DNA of 64,000 nucleotides from the NCBI RefSeq assembly GCF_020524905.1, contig NZ_JAIVKI010000012.1, forward strand, positions 62,001 through 126,000. The letters are read 5' to 3'. How positions within the stretch are numbered: position 1 is the first letter of the stretch; every line of letters begins with the position of its first letter. The notes under the pieces are model-generated. The model saw nothing but the letters and a program-made list of their open reading frames with translations. It searched no databases and was not told where the DNA came from. Both the position numbers and the translations under genes were made by a program. This document shows positions 42,581-49,957 of this stretch, one piece after another. The stretch comes from Microbulbifer variabilis. GTDB lineage: Bacteria; Pseudomonadota; Gammaproteobacteria; Pseudomonadales; Cellvibrionaceae.

Positions 42581-44383
42581 ATGGCTTCTCCATTGCTCAA
42601 TGAACGCAATACCGAATTTTATCTCTATGAATTTCTCAATACCGAAGAATTGCTGCAGCGTCCTCGCTATAAAGAGCACTCCCGGGAGATTTTCGATGCA
42701 ACCCTGAAAACCGCACGCATCATTGCCGAAAAATTTTTCGCCAATCACAATGCCAAAGGTGATGCCAATGAACCCAGTTTCGATGGCGAGAAAATACAGA
42801 TGGTTGCAGAGACCAAGCAATCTTGGGATGCTTTCGCGGAGGCAGGTTTTCTCGCTGGCCACTGCGACTTTGAAGAGGGCGGCCTGCAGTTGCCCAAAAC
42901 CATAATGCGCACCGCTCTCGGCTATATCAGTGCCGCAAATATTGCCAGTGCCTGCTACCCATTCCTAACTATCGCGGCCGCTAACCTGTTGCGTTCTTTT
43001 GCCAGTGACCGCCTTAAGGCACAATTTTTACCGCAAATGCTGGATGGTCGCTTTGCCGGCACCATGGCCCTAACTGAGCCAGACCAGGGTTCAGCCCTCG
43101 CCGATATCCGCACCAGTGCCGAACCCGTTGAAGACGGCAGCTATCGCATTCGCGGGCAGAAAATGTATATCTCTGGCGGTGACCAGTCGCTGACGGAAAA
43201 TATTGTTCACTTGGTGTTGGCAAAAATCAAAGGCGCCCCCGCCGGAGTCAAAGGAATATCCTTATTTTTAGTCCCAAAACTCCTCCTCGACGAAAATGGC
43301 CAAGTAACCGGGCACAACGATGTAAAGCTGGCCGGCTTGCTGCATAAAATGGGATTTCGCAACACGACCTCTACGGTACTGAGCTTTGGTGAAAATCAGG
43401 GTGCCGTGGGCTACCTGATCGGCGAGCCACACCAGGGACTCAAATATATGTTCCAGATGATGAATGAAGCTCGAATCAGTGTCGGCGCCGGCGCTTCAGT
43501 ACTGGGCTACCAGGGCTATGTCCACTCCTTGCAATATGCCAGGGAACGTCCGCAGGGGCGCCTGCCCTCCGAGCACGACTCCAATTCCAAGCAGATACCC
43601 ATTATCCAGCATGCCGATATACGCCGAATGCTGCTAATGCAAAAAGCCTATGCCGAGGGCGGTCTGGGTTTGAGCGTGTACGCCACTTCCCTCTATGAAG
43701 ACCAGCACAGCGCACCTACTGAGGAGCAACGGCAGTTCGCCGCCACCTTGCTAGATCTGATCACCCCAGTAGTGAAGTCCTGGCCCTCAAAATACTGTCT
43801 GAAAGCCAATGAACTGGCTATCCAGGTACTCGGCGGCGCTGGTTATATTCGTGAATTCCCTCTGGAGCAGCTGTACCGGGATAATCGCCTGAATGCCATC
43901 CACGAGGGCACCGAGGGTATCCACGCTCTCGACCTACTCGCGCGCAAAGTGCCTGGCAAAAATTTCCAGGCCTACCAATTAATGCAGACAGAAATCCGCA
44001 ATACCGTTAAGGAAGCTCAGGACAAGGAGAATCTGGTTAGCATGGCCACTGCCCTGGAGGAGTCTCTGCAGAAACTCGACGAGACCGGCATGGCCCTGTT
44101 TGCACAGCTACAGGAAGATGTCGATCGCGGCCTTAGTAATGCCACGCTCTACCTGGATGTTTTCGGCTGTATCTTGGTAGCCTGGATCTGGCTGCGTCAG
44201 GCCATTATTGCGACGAATGCCCTGGAGGGGACTGTCAGCGAGGAAGATGCCAATTTTTACCGTGGCAAGTTACACACCGCCCGCTTTTATTTCGAATGGG
44301 AACTGCCCAATATCCAGCCGAAGATAACCCTGCTGCAAAAGGGCAACAATCTGCCGTTCGATATGCAAGAAGACTGGTTCTAG
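42581..44383 (+). CDS. Acyl-CoA dehydrogenase, long form
   Basis: 600 residues, the long acyl-CoA dehydrogenase type (with the extra C-terminal domain) used in fatty-acid beta-oxidation. FAD/substrate signatures are 'MALTEPDQGSALADIRTSAE' and 'NEARISVGAGASVLGYQGYV'. 'CLKANELAIQVLGGAGYIRE' and 'QLYRDNRLNAIHEGTEGI', with the catalytic-type Glu, end the core; a helical extra domain follows. Start ATG 42581 has GAGG five to eight bases before it. It is convergent with a histidine kinase gene, the two 3' ends sharing a palindrome at 44407. Confidence 0.92.
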   Translation: MASPLLNERNTEFYLYEFLNTEELLQRPRYKEHSREIFDATLKTARIIAEKFFANHNAKGDANEPSFDGEKIQMVAETKQSWDAFAEAGFLAGHCDFEEGGLQLPKTIMRTALGYISAANIASACYPFLTIAAANLLRSFASDRLKAQFLPQMLDGRFAGTMALTEPDQGSALADIRTSAEPVEDGSYRIRGQKMYISGGDQSLTENIVHLVLAKIKGAPAGVKGISLFLVPKLLLDENGQVTGHNDVKLAGLLHKMGFRNTTSTVLSFGENQGAVGYLIGEPHQGLKYMFQMMNEARISVGAGASVLGYQGYVHSLQYARERPQGRLPSEHDSNSKQIPIIQHADIRRMLLMQKAYAEGGLGLSVYATSLYEDQHSAPTEEQRQFAATLLDLITPVVKSWPSKYCLKANELAIQVLGGAGYIREFPLEQLYRDNRLNAIHEGTEGIHALDLLARKVPGKNFQAYQLMQTEIRNTVKEAQDKENLVSMATALEESLQKLDETGMALFAQLQEDVDRGLSNATLYLDVFGCILVAWIWLRQAIIATNALEGTVSEEDANFYRGKLHTARFYFEWELPNIQPKITLLQKGNNLPFDMQEDWF

Positions 44384-44406
44384 CCAGTAGGAGACAAGAA
44401 GCCAAA

Positions 44407-44433
44407 GGAAATTACAGCAACACTGTAATTTCC
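44407..44433. terminator. Perfect palindrome at the convergent 3' ends
   Basis: GGAAATTACAG (44407-44417), loop caaca, CTGTAATTTCC (44423-44433). It overlaps the last codons of the histidine kinase gene (stop at 44412-44414). On the minus strand the next bases are 'tttggcttcttg', moderately T-rich. Probably a bidirectional terminator. Confidence 0.72.
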
Positions 44434-45764
44434 GTGCCCCCCTGGGGCAGGGGTTTAGCGCAGATTTGCCCCTGGTAGCTCTCGACAATATCCATCACAA
44501 CAGCCAGGCCAATCCCCTGGCCTGGCTGTTGTTGGTCGGCACGCACACCGCGCTGGGTCACTTCGCGCCATTTATCACTGTCTAAGCCGGGCCCATTATC
44601 GGCAATACGGACTGAGAGCTTGCGCCCCTCCTCTGGGTTCTCGATAGTGACATGAACCTGGCCCGCACCATATTTGTAAGCATTATCCAGAAGATTTCCG
44701 AGCAGCTCCATGAGATCGCCCTCATCACCATAAAAAAGGGCATCCCCGTCGCAATTTCTGTGTACTTCGGACGGCCTGCTGCGATAGACCTTCTCCAAGG
44801 CATCCAGGATTTTTTCAAGAAGTGGCGCCACCGGGATGCCGCGCAGGATGGACTTGGGTGAACTGGCTACGGCGCGTTGTAATTGGTAGCTGATAATACT
44901 GTCCATGCGCTGCACCTGATCTGCCAGGGTTTTACCGGCAGCCCCTGGATCCTTTTCCAAACTCAATCCCTTGAGCACCGCCAATGGCGTTTTCAAGCTG
45001 TGGGCCAGATCCGCCAGAGTATGGCGAGTCTTCTCACGCTGGCGCCGCTCGTTTTCAATCAGCAGGTTCAGGTTATCGGTAAGCGGACGCAATTCCATGG
45101 GAAAGTTTCCCTCCAGGCGATCACTGCCACCCTGCTGCATATCCTGTAGGGCCTGCGCCAGTGCGCGCAGAGGCGCAAACCCCCAGCGCAAAACCAGCCA
45201 TTGGGCCAAAATCAATAATAGCGCCGCTACGCCCAGCCAATGCCAAATAGTCGAGCGGAACTGCCCAACCTGAGCCTGCAACGGTGCCGCATCTTCCAGT
45301 ACGACAAAGGTAAAAGGGTTCTCGTTATCGAGCCCCCAGGCCACCCCCTGGCGAAATATGCTGTAGTTGGCATCGCCACCGGGAAGGGAGATCCGCATAT
45401 AGGACTGCTGCCCTTGTGGTAGTGGGGAAAACTCCATTTCAGGCATTGCCAGGGATGACTCAGAACGCCAGATGACACGGCCCTCTCCATCCAAAACCGC
45501 GCCAATCAGGCCTGAGTCCGGTCGATTGAAGCGCTGCTCGGGCAGTTCAGACGGCAGCACCAGGCTCTCACCTTCCGGTTCAGCCAACGCCAATAGGGTA
45601 TAGATATACAGCTGCAGCTCGCGCTGTTTGGCCTCGTTCAGTGAGGTGCGATAAGCGTGTTCCAGCACACCGGAAATCAACAGCATAAAAGCCACCAGTA
45701 CCAGACTGGTTACCAGTGCCAGGCGGCCTTTAAGGGAGTTCAGCCAGAAAGAAAACAGAGGCAT
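44412..45764 (-). CDS. PhoQ-like sensor histidine kinase
   Basis: About 450 residues: N-terminal span 'RLALVTSLVLVAFMLLISGV', a periplasmic part of ~130 residues, a second span 'WHWLGVAALLLILAQWLVL', a HAMP-like linker, then the kinase: DHp helix 'LADLAHSLKTPLAVLKGL' with the phospho-His, 'LLGNLLDNAYKYGAGQVHV', 'IADNGPGLDSD', 'GQGIGLAVVMDIV'. It follows a PhoP-like regulator and shows the DHp form of the PhoQ group. The longer frame from TTG 45779 overlaps the regulator's stop; ATG 45764 is the preferred start. It responds to an unknown envelope signal. Confidence 0.88.
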   Translation of the reverse strand: MPLFSFWLNSLKGRLALVTSLVLVAFMLLISGVLEHAYRTSLNEAKQRELQLYIYTLLALAEPEGESLVLPSELPEQRFNRPDSGLIGAVLDGEGRVIWRSESSLAMPEMEFSPLPQGQQSYMRISLPGGDANYSIFRQGVAWGLDNENPFTFVVLEDAAPLQAQVGQFRSTIWHWLGVAALLLILAQWLVLRWGFAPLRALAQALQDMQQGGSDRLEGNFPMELRPLTDNLNLLIENERRQREKTRHTLADLAHSLKTPLAVLKGLSLEKDPGAAGKTLADQVQRMDSIISYQLQRAVASSPKSILRGIPVAPLLEKILDALEKVYRSRPSEVHRNCDGDALFYGDEGDLMELLGNLLDNAYKYGAGQVHVTIENPEEGRKLSVRIADNGPGLDSDKWREVTQRGVRADQQQPGQGIGLAVVMDIVESYQGQICAKPLPQGGTEITVLL

Positions 45765-45775
45765 TACAATCGAGA

Positions 45776-46450
45776 TCAACGGGGGGCGATAAAGCGGTAT
45801 CCACGGCCGCGTAGGGTTTCAATAGGCTTTAGCTGAGCCGCCGCATCAAACTTCTTACGCAGGCGTCCGATAAATACCTCAATTACATTGCTGTCGCGAT
45901 CGCAGTCCTGTTCATAGATATGTTCGGTAAGGGTGGTTTTGGATACCACCTCATCCGGGTGCAACATCAGGTATTCGAGCACCTTGTACTCAAAGGAGGT
46001 CAATTCCAGTTCGGTATCGTTGACAGTGACCCGTTGGGAACTCGTATCTAACAATATCGGGCCCGCTTTAATTGTGGGGGAGGAAAACCCAGCGGAGCGG
46101 CGCACCAGAGCATTCAGTCGCGCCAGTAATTCCTCGGTGTGAAAAGGTTTTACCAGATAATCGTCTCCACCAGCCTCCAATCCGGCCACGCGCTCCTGCC
46201 AATGGCCGCGGGCGGTGAGAATCAGGATGGGAAAGTGCTTGTCTTCACCGCGCAGGGTCTGAATGACCTGGATGCCATCCATTTTTGGTAACCCCAGATC
46301 CATAACCGCAATATCGTAAGGGTATTCACGCCCCAGATAGAGTGCCTCTTCCCCATCCGGCGCCTCATCGACGGTATAGCCTGCGCCGCGCAGTGACTCC
46401 GCCAGCTGCTGGCGCAGTAAAACTTCATCTTCGACTAATAGTGCGCGCAT
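45776..46450 (-). CDS. PhoP-like response regulator
   Basis: 224 residues. The receiver domain has 'LLVEDEVLLRQQLAESL', the phospho-acceptor Asp in 'AVMDLGLPKMDG' (about residue 51), Thr in 'PILILTARG', Lys in 'DDYLVKPF'; the effector is an OmpR-type winged helix ('ELTSFEYKVLEYLML', 'NVIEVFIGRLRKKFD', 'TLRGRGYRFIAP'). It controls transcription after phosphorylation by the kinase gene that follows on the same strand. A PepSY-domain protein lies 39 bases upstream, a common companion of PhoPQ-like systems. Confidence 0.92.
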   Translation of the reverse strand: MRALLVEDEVLLRQQLAESLRGAGYTVDEAPDGEEALYLGREYPYDIAVMDLGLPKMDGIQVIQTLRGEDKHFPILILTARGHWQERVAGLEAGGDDYLVKPFHTEELLARLNALVRRSAGFSSPTIKAGPILLDTSSQRVTVNDTELELTSFEYKVLEYLMLHPDEVVSKTTLTEHIYEQDCDRDSNVIEVFIGRLRKKFDAAAQLKPIETLRGRGYRFIAPR

Positions 46451-46489
46451 ATTCTTTCCCTTGTACTGCGTGTCTGTGGTAGCGGGGAA

Positions 46490-46807
46490 TTAACGGGAGA
46501 TCCTGCCGCTCTTTTTGTCCACAAAAACCACATAGACCTGACTTTTATCGGAAAGTCCCTTCACCCGGTAGACCACCTGGCCCTGCTTGCGGGTTTCAGA
46601 GACCGACAATATTTTGCCGCCGTAGCGTTGCTTCACAATCGAAGCGGCCTGATCCCGGGAAACACCTGCATCCTGAACCCAGCGGAATTCATGCCGGAAG
46701 TTTTCCCTTTGCGGTGCCGCCCCTCCTTGCCAGGAGGCGGCACAAAGGCTCGGAAACAGAGCGAGTAGGAGAAGTAAATGCCGTTTAAAAGTGCGGCTCG
46801 ATTTCAC
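46490..46807 (-). CDS. Exported PepSY-domain protein
   Basis: 105 residues with a signal peptide ('HLLLLLALFPSLCAASW', ending near residue 25) and one PepSY-like domain ('VSRDQAASIVKQRYGGKILS', 'QGQVVYRVKGLSDKSQVYVV', 'DKKSGRIS'). PepSY proteins are periplasmic and often linked to peptidase inhibition or to PhoQ-type sensors. The frame goes back to TTG 46846, but GTG 46807 has AGGAG seven bases upstream and begins the signal peptide directly, so it is my start. It probably belongs to one operon with the response regulator and kinase that follow. Confidence 0.82.
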   Translation of the reverse strand: MKSSRTFKRHLLLLLALFPSLCAASWQGGAAPQRENFRHEFRWVQDAGVSRDQAASIVKQRYGGKILSVSETRKQGQVVYRVKGLSDKSQVYVVFVDKKSGRISR

Positions 46808-46871
46808 GGTGCGGCTCCTGTGGATGTCCTGGTTTTCCACCTTCAACTATCTTCGACCGCCTCCCGTCGAC

Positions 46872-47465
46872 TTATGGCGCCGGCGAGACTGCGACACGAA
46901 CCCGGATTCTATCGCCCGGATGGTAATCTGTGCGAGTCAGATAAACCTGACCATTATACCGATAGCGCACATCGTATCCGACTAATTCCCTCTGTGTGCT
47001 GAACTCGTCGACAACCTGGCAACGGGATTCGGTGGCGTAATAGGTCGGGGCGTTGGAACGACTGATCTGGTTACCGACCAAAGCACCTACCAAAGCCCCC
47101 GCAACAGTGGCCCCGGCCCGCTGGCCGCCATGGTGGTGATATCGACGGTGGTGACCACCACGTCCTAGGCTGTTACCAACAGCGGCTCCGATCAACCCAC
47201 CAACCAGAGTACCCGCCGGGGAGGTCGGCTCCCGGTAAGCCACCTGCTCATCCCGACAGTAGGTACGCGGGGTGCGCACCTCGACATCGGTGTAGACGGG
47301 AGTTACCTCTGTGACACGGGCAAAATCGTAGTTGTCCGCACCATAGGGGTCTGCATAGTCCCGAGGGCCCGCTTTGGCGGTAGCACTCAAGGCCACCAGT
47401 GTGGCGACTACCGCGCCGGCGATAAACTGCTTGAAGAGTTGCACAATCGATCTCCCGTTATTCAT
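46872..47465 (-). CDS. Glycine-zipper (2TM) outer-membrane-type protein
   Basis: 197 residues with a signal peptide ('FIAGAVVATLVALSATAKAG'). It carries a classical glycine-zipper motif: 'LVGGLIGAAVGNSLGRGG' and 'ATVAGALVGALVGNQIS', separated by a His-rich 'HHRRYHHHGG' loop, then a C-terminal domain with two Cys ('RTYCRDEQVAYRE' before the zipper and 'YYATESRCQVVDEF' after). It resembles the 17-kDa surface antigen/SlyB type of envelope proteins. The second copy of the His-rich loop might bind metal; that is speculation. Start ATG 47465. Confidence 0.8.
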   Translation of the reverse strand: MNNGRSIVQLFKQFIAGAVVATLVALSATAKAGPRDYADPYGADNYDFARVTEVTPVYTDVEVRTPRTYCRDEQVAYREPTSPAGTLVGGLIGAAVGNSLGRGGHHRRYHHHGGQRAGATVAGALVGALVGNQISRSNAPTYYATESRCQVVDEFSTQRELVGYDVRYRYNGQVYLTRTDYHPGDRIRVRVAVSPAP

Positions 47466-47533
47466 CAACGGGAGCCAGATTAGTCAAATAGATCTGAATA
47501 GACGCTGAATTACACCTGGACTGGCGAAAAAAA

Positions 47534-48067
47534 TCAGGCCCGATCTTCGCTTTCACGCCTCCGGCGATGCTCTCTTCGCTCCCTGCGCTGTCCTTCCCGA
47601 TGACTCCTGCCTTCCCTTTGATTCCGCTTTTCCCGCTTCTCGGCCCTATCGCGCTTATCTTGCTTCCATTTTTCCCGCAGTTCACTGCGCTGCTGTGGCG
47701 TCATCTGTCGAAAGCGCTTGCGCGCCTCACGGATACGCTGACGCTCCTCCTCGGGCAGGTCCATAAAGCGGCGATAGGAGTCCCGCAACTGGGCGCGCCT
47801 CTCCCTGGGCATATCCTGCCAGCGCTTATACTGCTGGCGGGCTTCTTGACGCTGCTCGGGGTTCATTTCGCTCCAGCGCCTGGCACCGCGCAATAGCTGC
47901 TCGCGTCGGTCATCACTCAACTGTGACCAGCGATCCTCAAAGTTGTGCAGCAATTGCCGTTCACTATCATTGAGAGTTTGCCACTCTTGAGCCTGAGAGA
48001 CACCCACGAAGAGAGACAGATATACCGTGGCCAACCAGCCACACAGCAAACGCCTTCGGTCACCCAT
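47534..48067 (-). CDS. Exported DUF3106 protein
   Basis: 177 residues with a signal peptide ('LCGWLATVYLSLFVGVSQAQ', about residues 8-27). The mature part is strongly Arg/Gln/Glu rich with repeated 'W..L....R..L......W..M.P.QR', for example 'FEDRWSQLSDDRREQLLRG', 'ARRWSEMNPEQRQEARQQY', 'FRQMTPQQRSELREKW'. That is DUF3106, a helical periplasmic protein found next to sigma factors in proteobacteria. The last ~40 residues are an extreme Arg/Glu tail. The start (48067) overlaps the stop of the preceding gene by eight bases, so it is the fourth gene of the sigma operon. Confidence 0.84.
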   Translation of the reverse strand: MGDRRRLLCGWLATVYLSLFVGVSQAQEWQTLNDSERQLLHNFEDRWSQLSDDRREQLLRGARRWSEMNPEQRQEARQQYKRWQDMPRERRAQLRDSYRRFMDLPEEERQRIREARKRFRQMTPQQRSELREKWKQDKRDRAEKREKRNQREGRSHREGQRRERREHRRRRESEDRA

Positions 48068-48347
48068 CGCTCAGCTCCTCAAGGGTTTCTTCCCCTCCAG
48101 TATCCCGCCGATCCGTTGTCATCTCCCTTCCCAGCTTGGGTAACAACACCTCCAGTGATTCGGGTGCCTGTATATCACCCTGCTCATCTGCCCATTCCCC
48201 GACAAACATCAGGAAATCCTCATCCAGGGGCTCCAGCTCTTCTGCCAATAGCGGGGCCCCATAAAAGAAGAGCAGAATAAGACAGAGGCCCTTACCAACT
48301 TTTCTTCTGTAGAAAAGACCGCTTTCATCATTAAGAGGAGTGCCCAT
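48060..48347 (-). CDS. Small acidic exported or membrane-bound protein
   Basis: 95 residues. One hydrophobic span ('GKGLCLILLFFYGAPLLAEE', about residues 18-36) with the look of a signal peptide, then an acidic tail ('EELEPLDEDFLMFVGEWADE', 'PESLEVLLPKLGRE'). Not a recognised family. It overlaps the upstream gene by 17 bases and the DUF3106 gene by eight, so it is between the DUF3619-like membrane protein and DUF3106 in a tightly packed operon; by position it may be a signal-side component. The function is unknown. Confidence 0.65.
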   Translation of the reverse strand: MGTPLNDESGLFYRRKVGKGLCLILLFFYGAPLLAEELEPLDEDFLMFVGEWADEQGDIQAPESLEVLLPKLGREMTTDRRDTGGEETLEELSDG

Positions 48348-48696
48348 TCATTTCTTCCGCCAACCACTGGTAGAACTCCATATCCTCAACCATTTCGACA
48401 TCCATTTCCTCATACAAAAGCCATTCAGAGGCGCTTAGTAACTCGGTAGCGGCCTGTTCGTTGGGCGCTGGCCAGAGCAGCAATACCAGCAATGTTGCAC
48501 AGGCGCCAGTGAATCCAACCCAACCAGTCCAGTCTCGATAATACGTTTTCTTTTGTGCCAATGCGCGCTGCCTGGCAGTAGCAAGCTGCGACAGGGTGTC
48601 CGCATCAATTTTGCTATCCCGGCGTGCAACCGCACCCCGAGCGGCTCTTTGTAATGCGCCACACTGCATAACCAAGTCTTCTTGCCGTCGTTTCAT
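48331..48696 (-). CDS. DUF3619-like membrane protein (putative anti-sigma factor)
   Basis: 121 residues. A basic cytoplasmic N-terminus ('RQEDLVMQCGALQRAARGAV', 'DADTLSQLATARQRALAQKK') is followed by one membrane span ('WVGFTGACATLLVLLLWPA', about residues 57-75) and an acidic end containing 'EDMEFYQWLAEEM', the feature that marks DUF3619. The start ATG 48696 overlaps the sigma factor stop (ATGA), a typical sigma/anti-sigma arrangement. By position it is a candidate anti-sigma factor; family and context are consistent but there is no direct proof. Confidence 0.72.
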   Translation of the reverse strand: MKRRQEDLVMQCGALQRAARGAVARRDSKIDADTLSQLATARQRALAQKKTYYRDWTGWVGFTGACATLLVLLLWPAPNEQAATELLSASEWLLYEEMDVEMVEDMEFYQWLAEEMNGHSS

Positions 48697-49247
48697 TGGA
48701 TTGCCTCTAGTTCGAATGCCTCTAGTTCATATGCCTCTAGATGGATACGTAAACTGCGCATGGCTCTTGATAAATGAGTCTTGACGCTGCCCTGGCTGCA
48801 AGACATTGCACGCGCAGTTTCGGCAACATCGAACTCCTCGACACAACGCAGTAGGAAGGCCTGCTGTTGGCGCAAAGGCAACTTGGTTACAGCGCTGTCG
48901 ATAGCTTCCAGCAGGCGCTCACCAGCCAGGGCTTTATCTGGGGTGGGATTATGACTATCGACCCACTCCATCGAGACTGGGTCTGGTTCATCGGTATTCG
49001 CAGGGAGTTTTTCCCGTAACAATTGCCAGCGGGATAACTTGTGGTTACGCCTATGCCAATCGGTAATTCGATTGTTAAGGATGGTAAAAAACAGCGGTCG
49101 CCACTCGCTGCGATCGCGACCGCTGTATTTCCTGACCAATGCCAACATGGAATCCTGCACAATATCCAGCGCATCATCCCGATTGCCTACGGCGTAATTC
49201 GCCATGGTAAAGGCCCGCTTCTCCACCTGGGCCAGGAACTGATTCAT
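48693..49247 (-). CDS. RNA polymerase sigma factor, ECF-like, with tandem-repeat tail
   Basis: 184 residues, region 2 and region 4 only. Region 2 has 'AVGNRDDALDIVQDSMLALV' and 'WRPLFFTILNNRITDWHRR'; region 4 has 'LPLRQQQAFLLRCVEEFDVA' and 'MSCSQGSVKTHLSRAMRSLR' (helix-turn-helix). The final residues are three copies of a five-residue unit, 'LEAYELEAFELEAIQ', encoded by three 15-base repeats at 48702-48746. It directs RNA polymerase to genes that respond to an envelope signal, probably including this operon. The genes that follow on the same strand overlap each other. The repeat adds a coiled-coil-like tail not found in most members. Confidence 0.87.
   Translation of the reverse strand: MNQFLAQVEKRAFTMANYAVGNRDDALDIVQDSMLALVRKYSGRDRSEWRPLFFTILNNRITDWHRRNHKLSRWQLLREKLPANTDEPDPVSMEWVDSHNPTPDKALAGERLLEAIDSAVTKLPLRQQQAFLLRCVEEFDVAETARAMSCSQGSVKTHLSRAMRSLRIHLEAYELEAFELEAIQ
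48702..48746 (-). repeat. Three 15-bp tandem repeats at the 3' end of the sigma factor gene
   Basis: On the plus strand GCCTCTAG recurs at 48703, 48718 and 48733 within units of 15 bases (tgcctctagttcgaa, tgcctctagttcata, tgcctctagatggat). Being a multiple of three it keeps the reading frame and yields the 'LEAxE' repeats. Recent slippage or a variable-length tail is possible. Confidence 0.85.
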
Positions 49248-49373
49248 AGAAGCCGGCTGAAGTCCTTGCGCACGGAATGCTCTTCCAGATTCTTTTTATG
49301 GTTTACGGAGCCCACTTAAAAGGCTCCATTTGCAATCTAATATTACCTTTACCTGAATTACCAGCTCGCAAGA

Positions 49374-49820
49374 TCAGTCCTCTTTGCGCTTGCGGGGCTT
49401 AGCACGCCGATCCATACGGCGATCTATACGCTCTCCCTTTTTGTCCAGCCGATCATTGATTCTTGCACCCTTGTTATCCAACCGTTCGTTGATACGCTCA
49501 CCTTTTTGGTCGAGACGGTTATTGATGCGATCCCCTTTGCGGTCCAACCGCTCAGCCAATTTGTCATTGCCATTGGCGGCCGCCTGCTCAGACCTCTGAT
49601 CCAAGCGCTCATTGATACGATCACCTTTGTTGTCGAGGTGCTCCTCTATGCGGTCTCCCTTTTGATCCATTCTCGCCTCTATACGATCGCCCTTTTGATC
49701 TAGGCGATCCTCAACATGATCACCGTGATCGTGCGGCTCGCTCTCATCGCTCTGCGCATACAGGGAATAAGGAAGAATCAGGCCAATAGTCAGTAATGAG
49801 AGTCCAATCAGCTTTTTCAT
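49374..49820 (-). CDS. Exported protein made of 11-residue repeats ('RLDxKGxRIxx')
   Basis: 148 residues from ATG 49820 (AAGGAG six bases upstream). A signal peptide ('LIGLSLLTIGLILPYSLYAQ', about residues 4-23) and a short acidic His stretch ('EPHDHGDHVED') are followed by about eight copies of an 11-residue unit: 'RLDQKGDRIEA', 'RMDQKGDRIEE', 'HLDNKGDRINE', then after a 'NGNDKLAE' spacer 'RLDRKGDRINN', 'RLDQKGERINE', 'RLDNKGARIND', 'RLDKKGERIDR', and a basic end 'RRAKPRKRKED'. The pattern of L, K-G and I every 11 residues would put hydrophobic residues along a helix, as in undecad coiled coils. No function is known. It lies next to the sigma operon. Confidence 0.8.
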   Translation of the reverse strand: MKKLIGLSLLTIGLILPYSLYAQSDESEPHDHGDHVEDRLDQKGDRIEARMDQKGDRIEEHLDNKGDRINERLDQRSEQAAANGNDKLAERLDRKGDRINNRLDQKGERINERLDNKGARINDRLDKKGERIDRRMDRRAKPRKRKED

Positions 49821-49957
49821 AAATTGCTCCTTCATAAATCGCTGCAGTTCCATTTGAGGAAACCCAATAAGATTTAAACGCACTGATTAAAACGCTCTGC
49901 TTAACCAACGGTTGACAGGATCAATTTATTTTTCGGATGTTTTTTTCCGCCGGCCGA

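Noticed and set aside
49374..49820. Regular repeats that could look like a CRISPR array
   Set aside because: They are 33-base coding units in one open frame with a signal peptide, without unique spacers.
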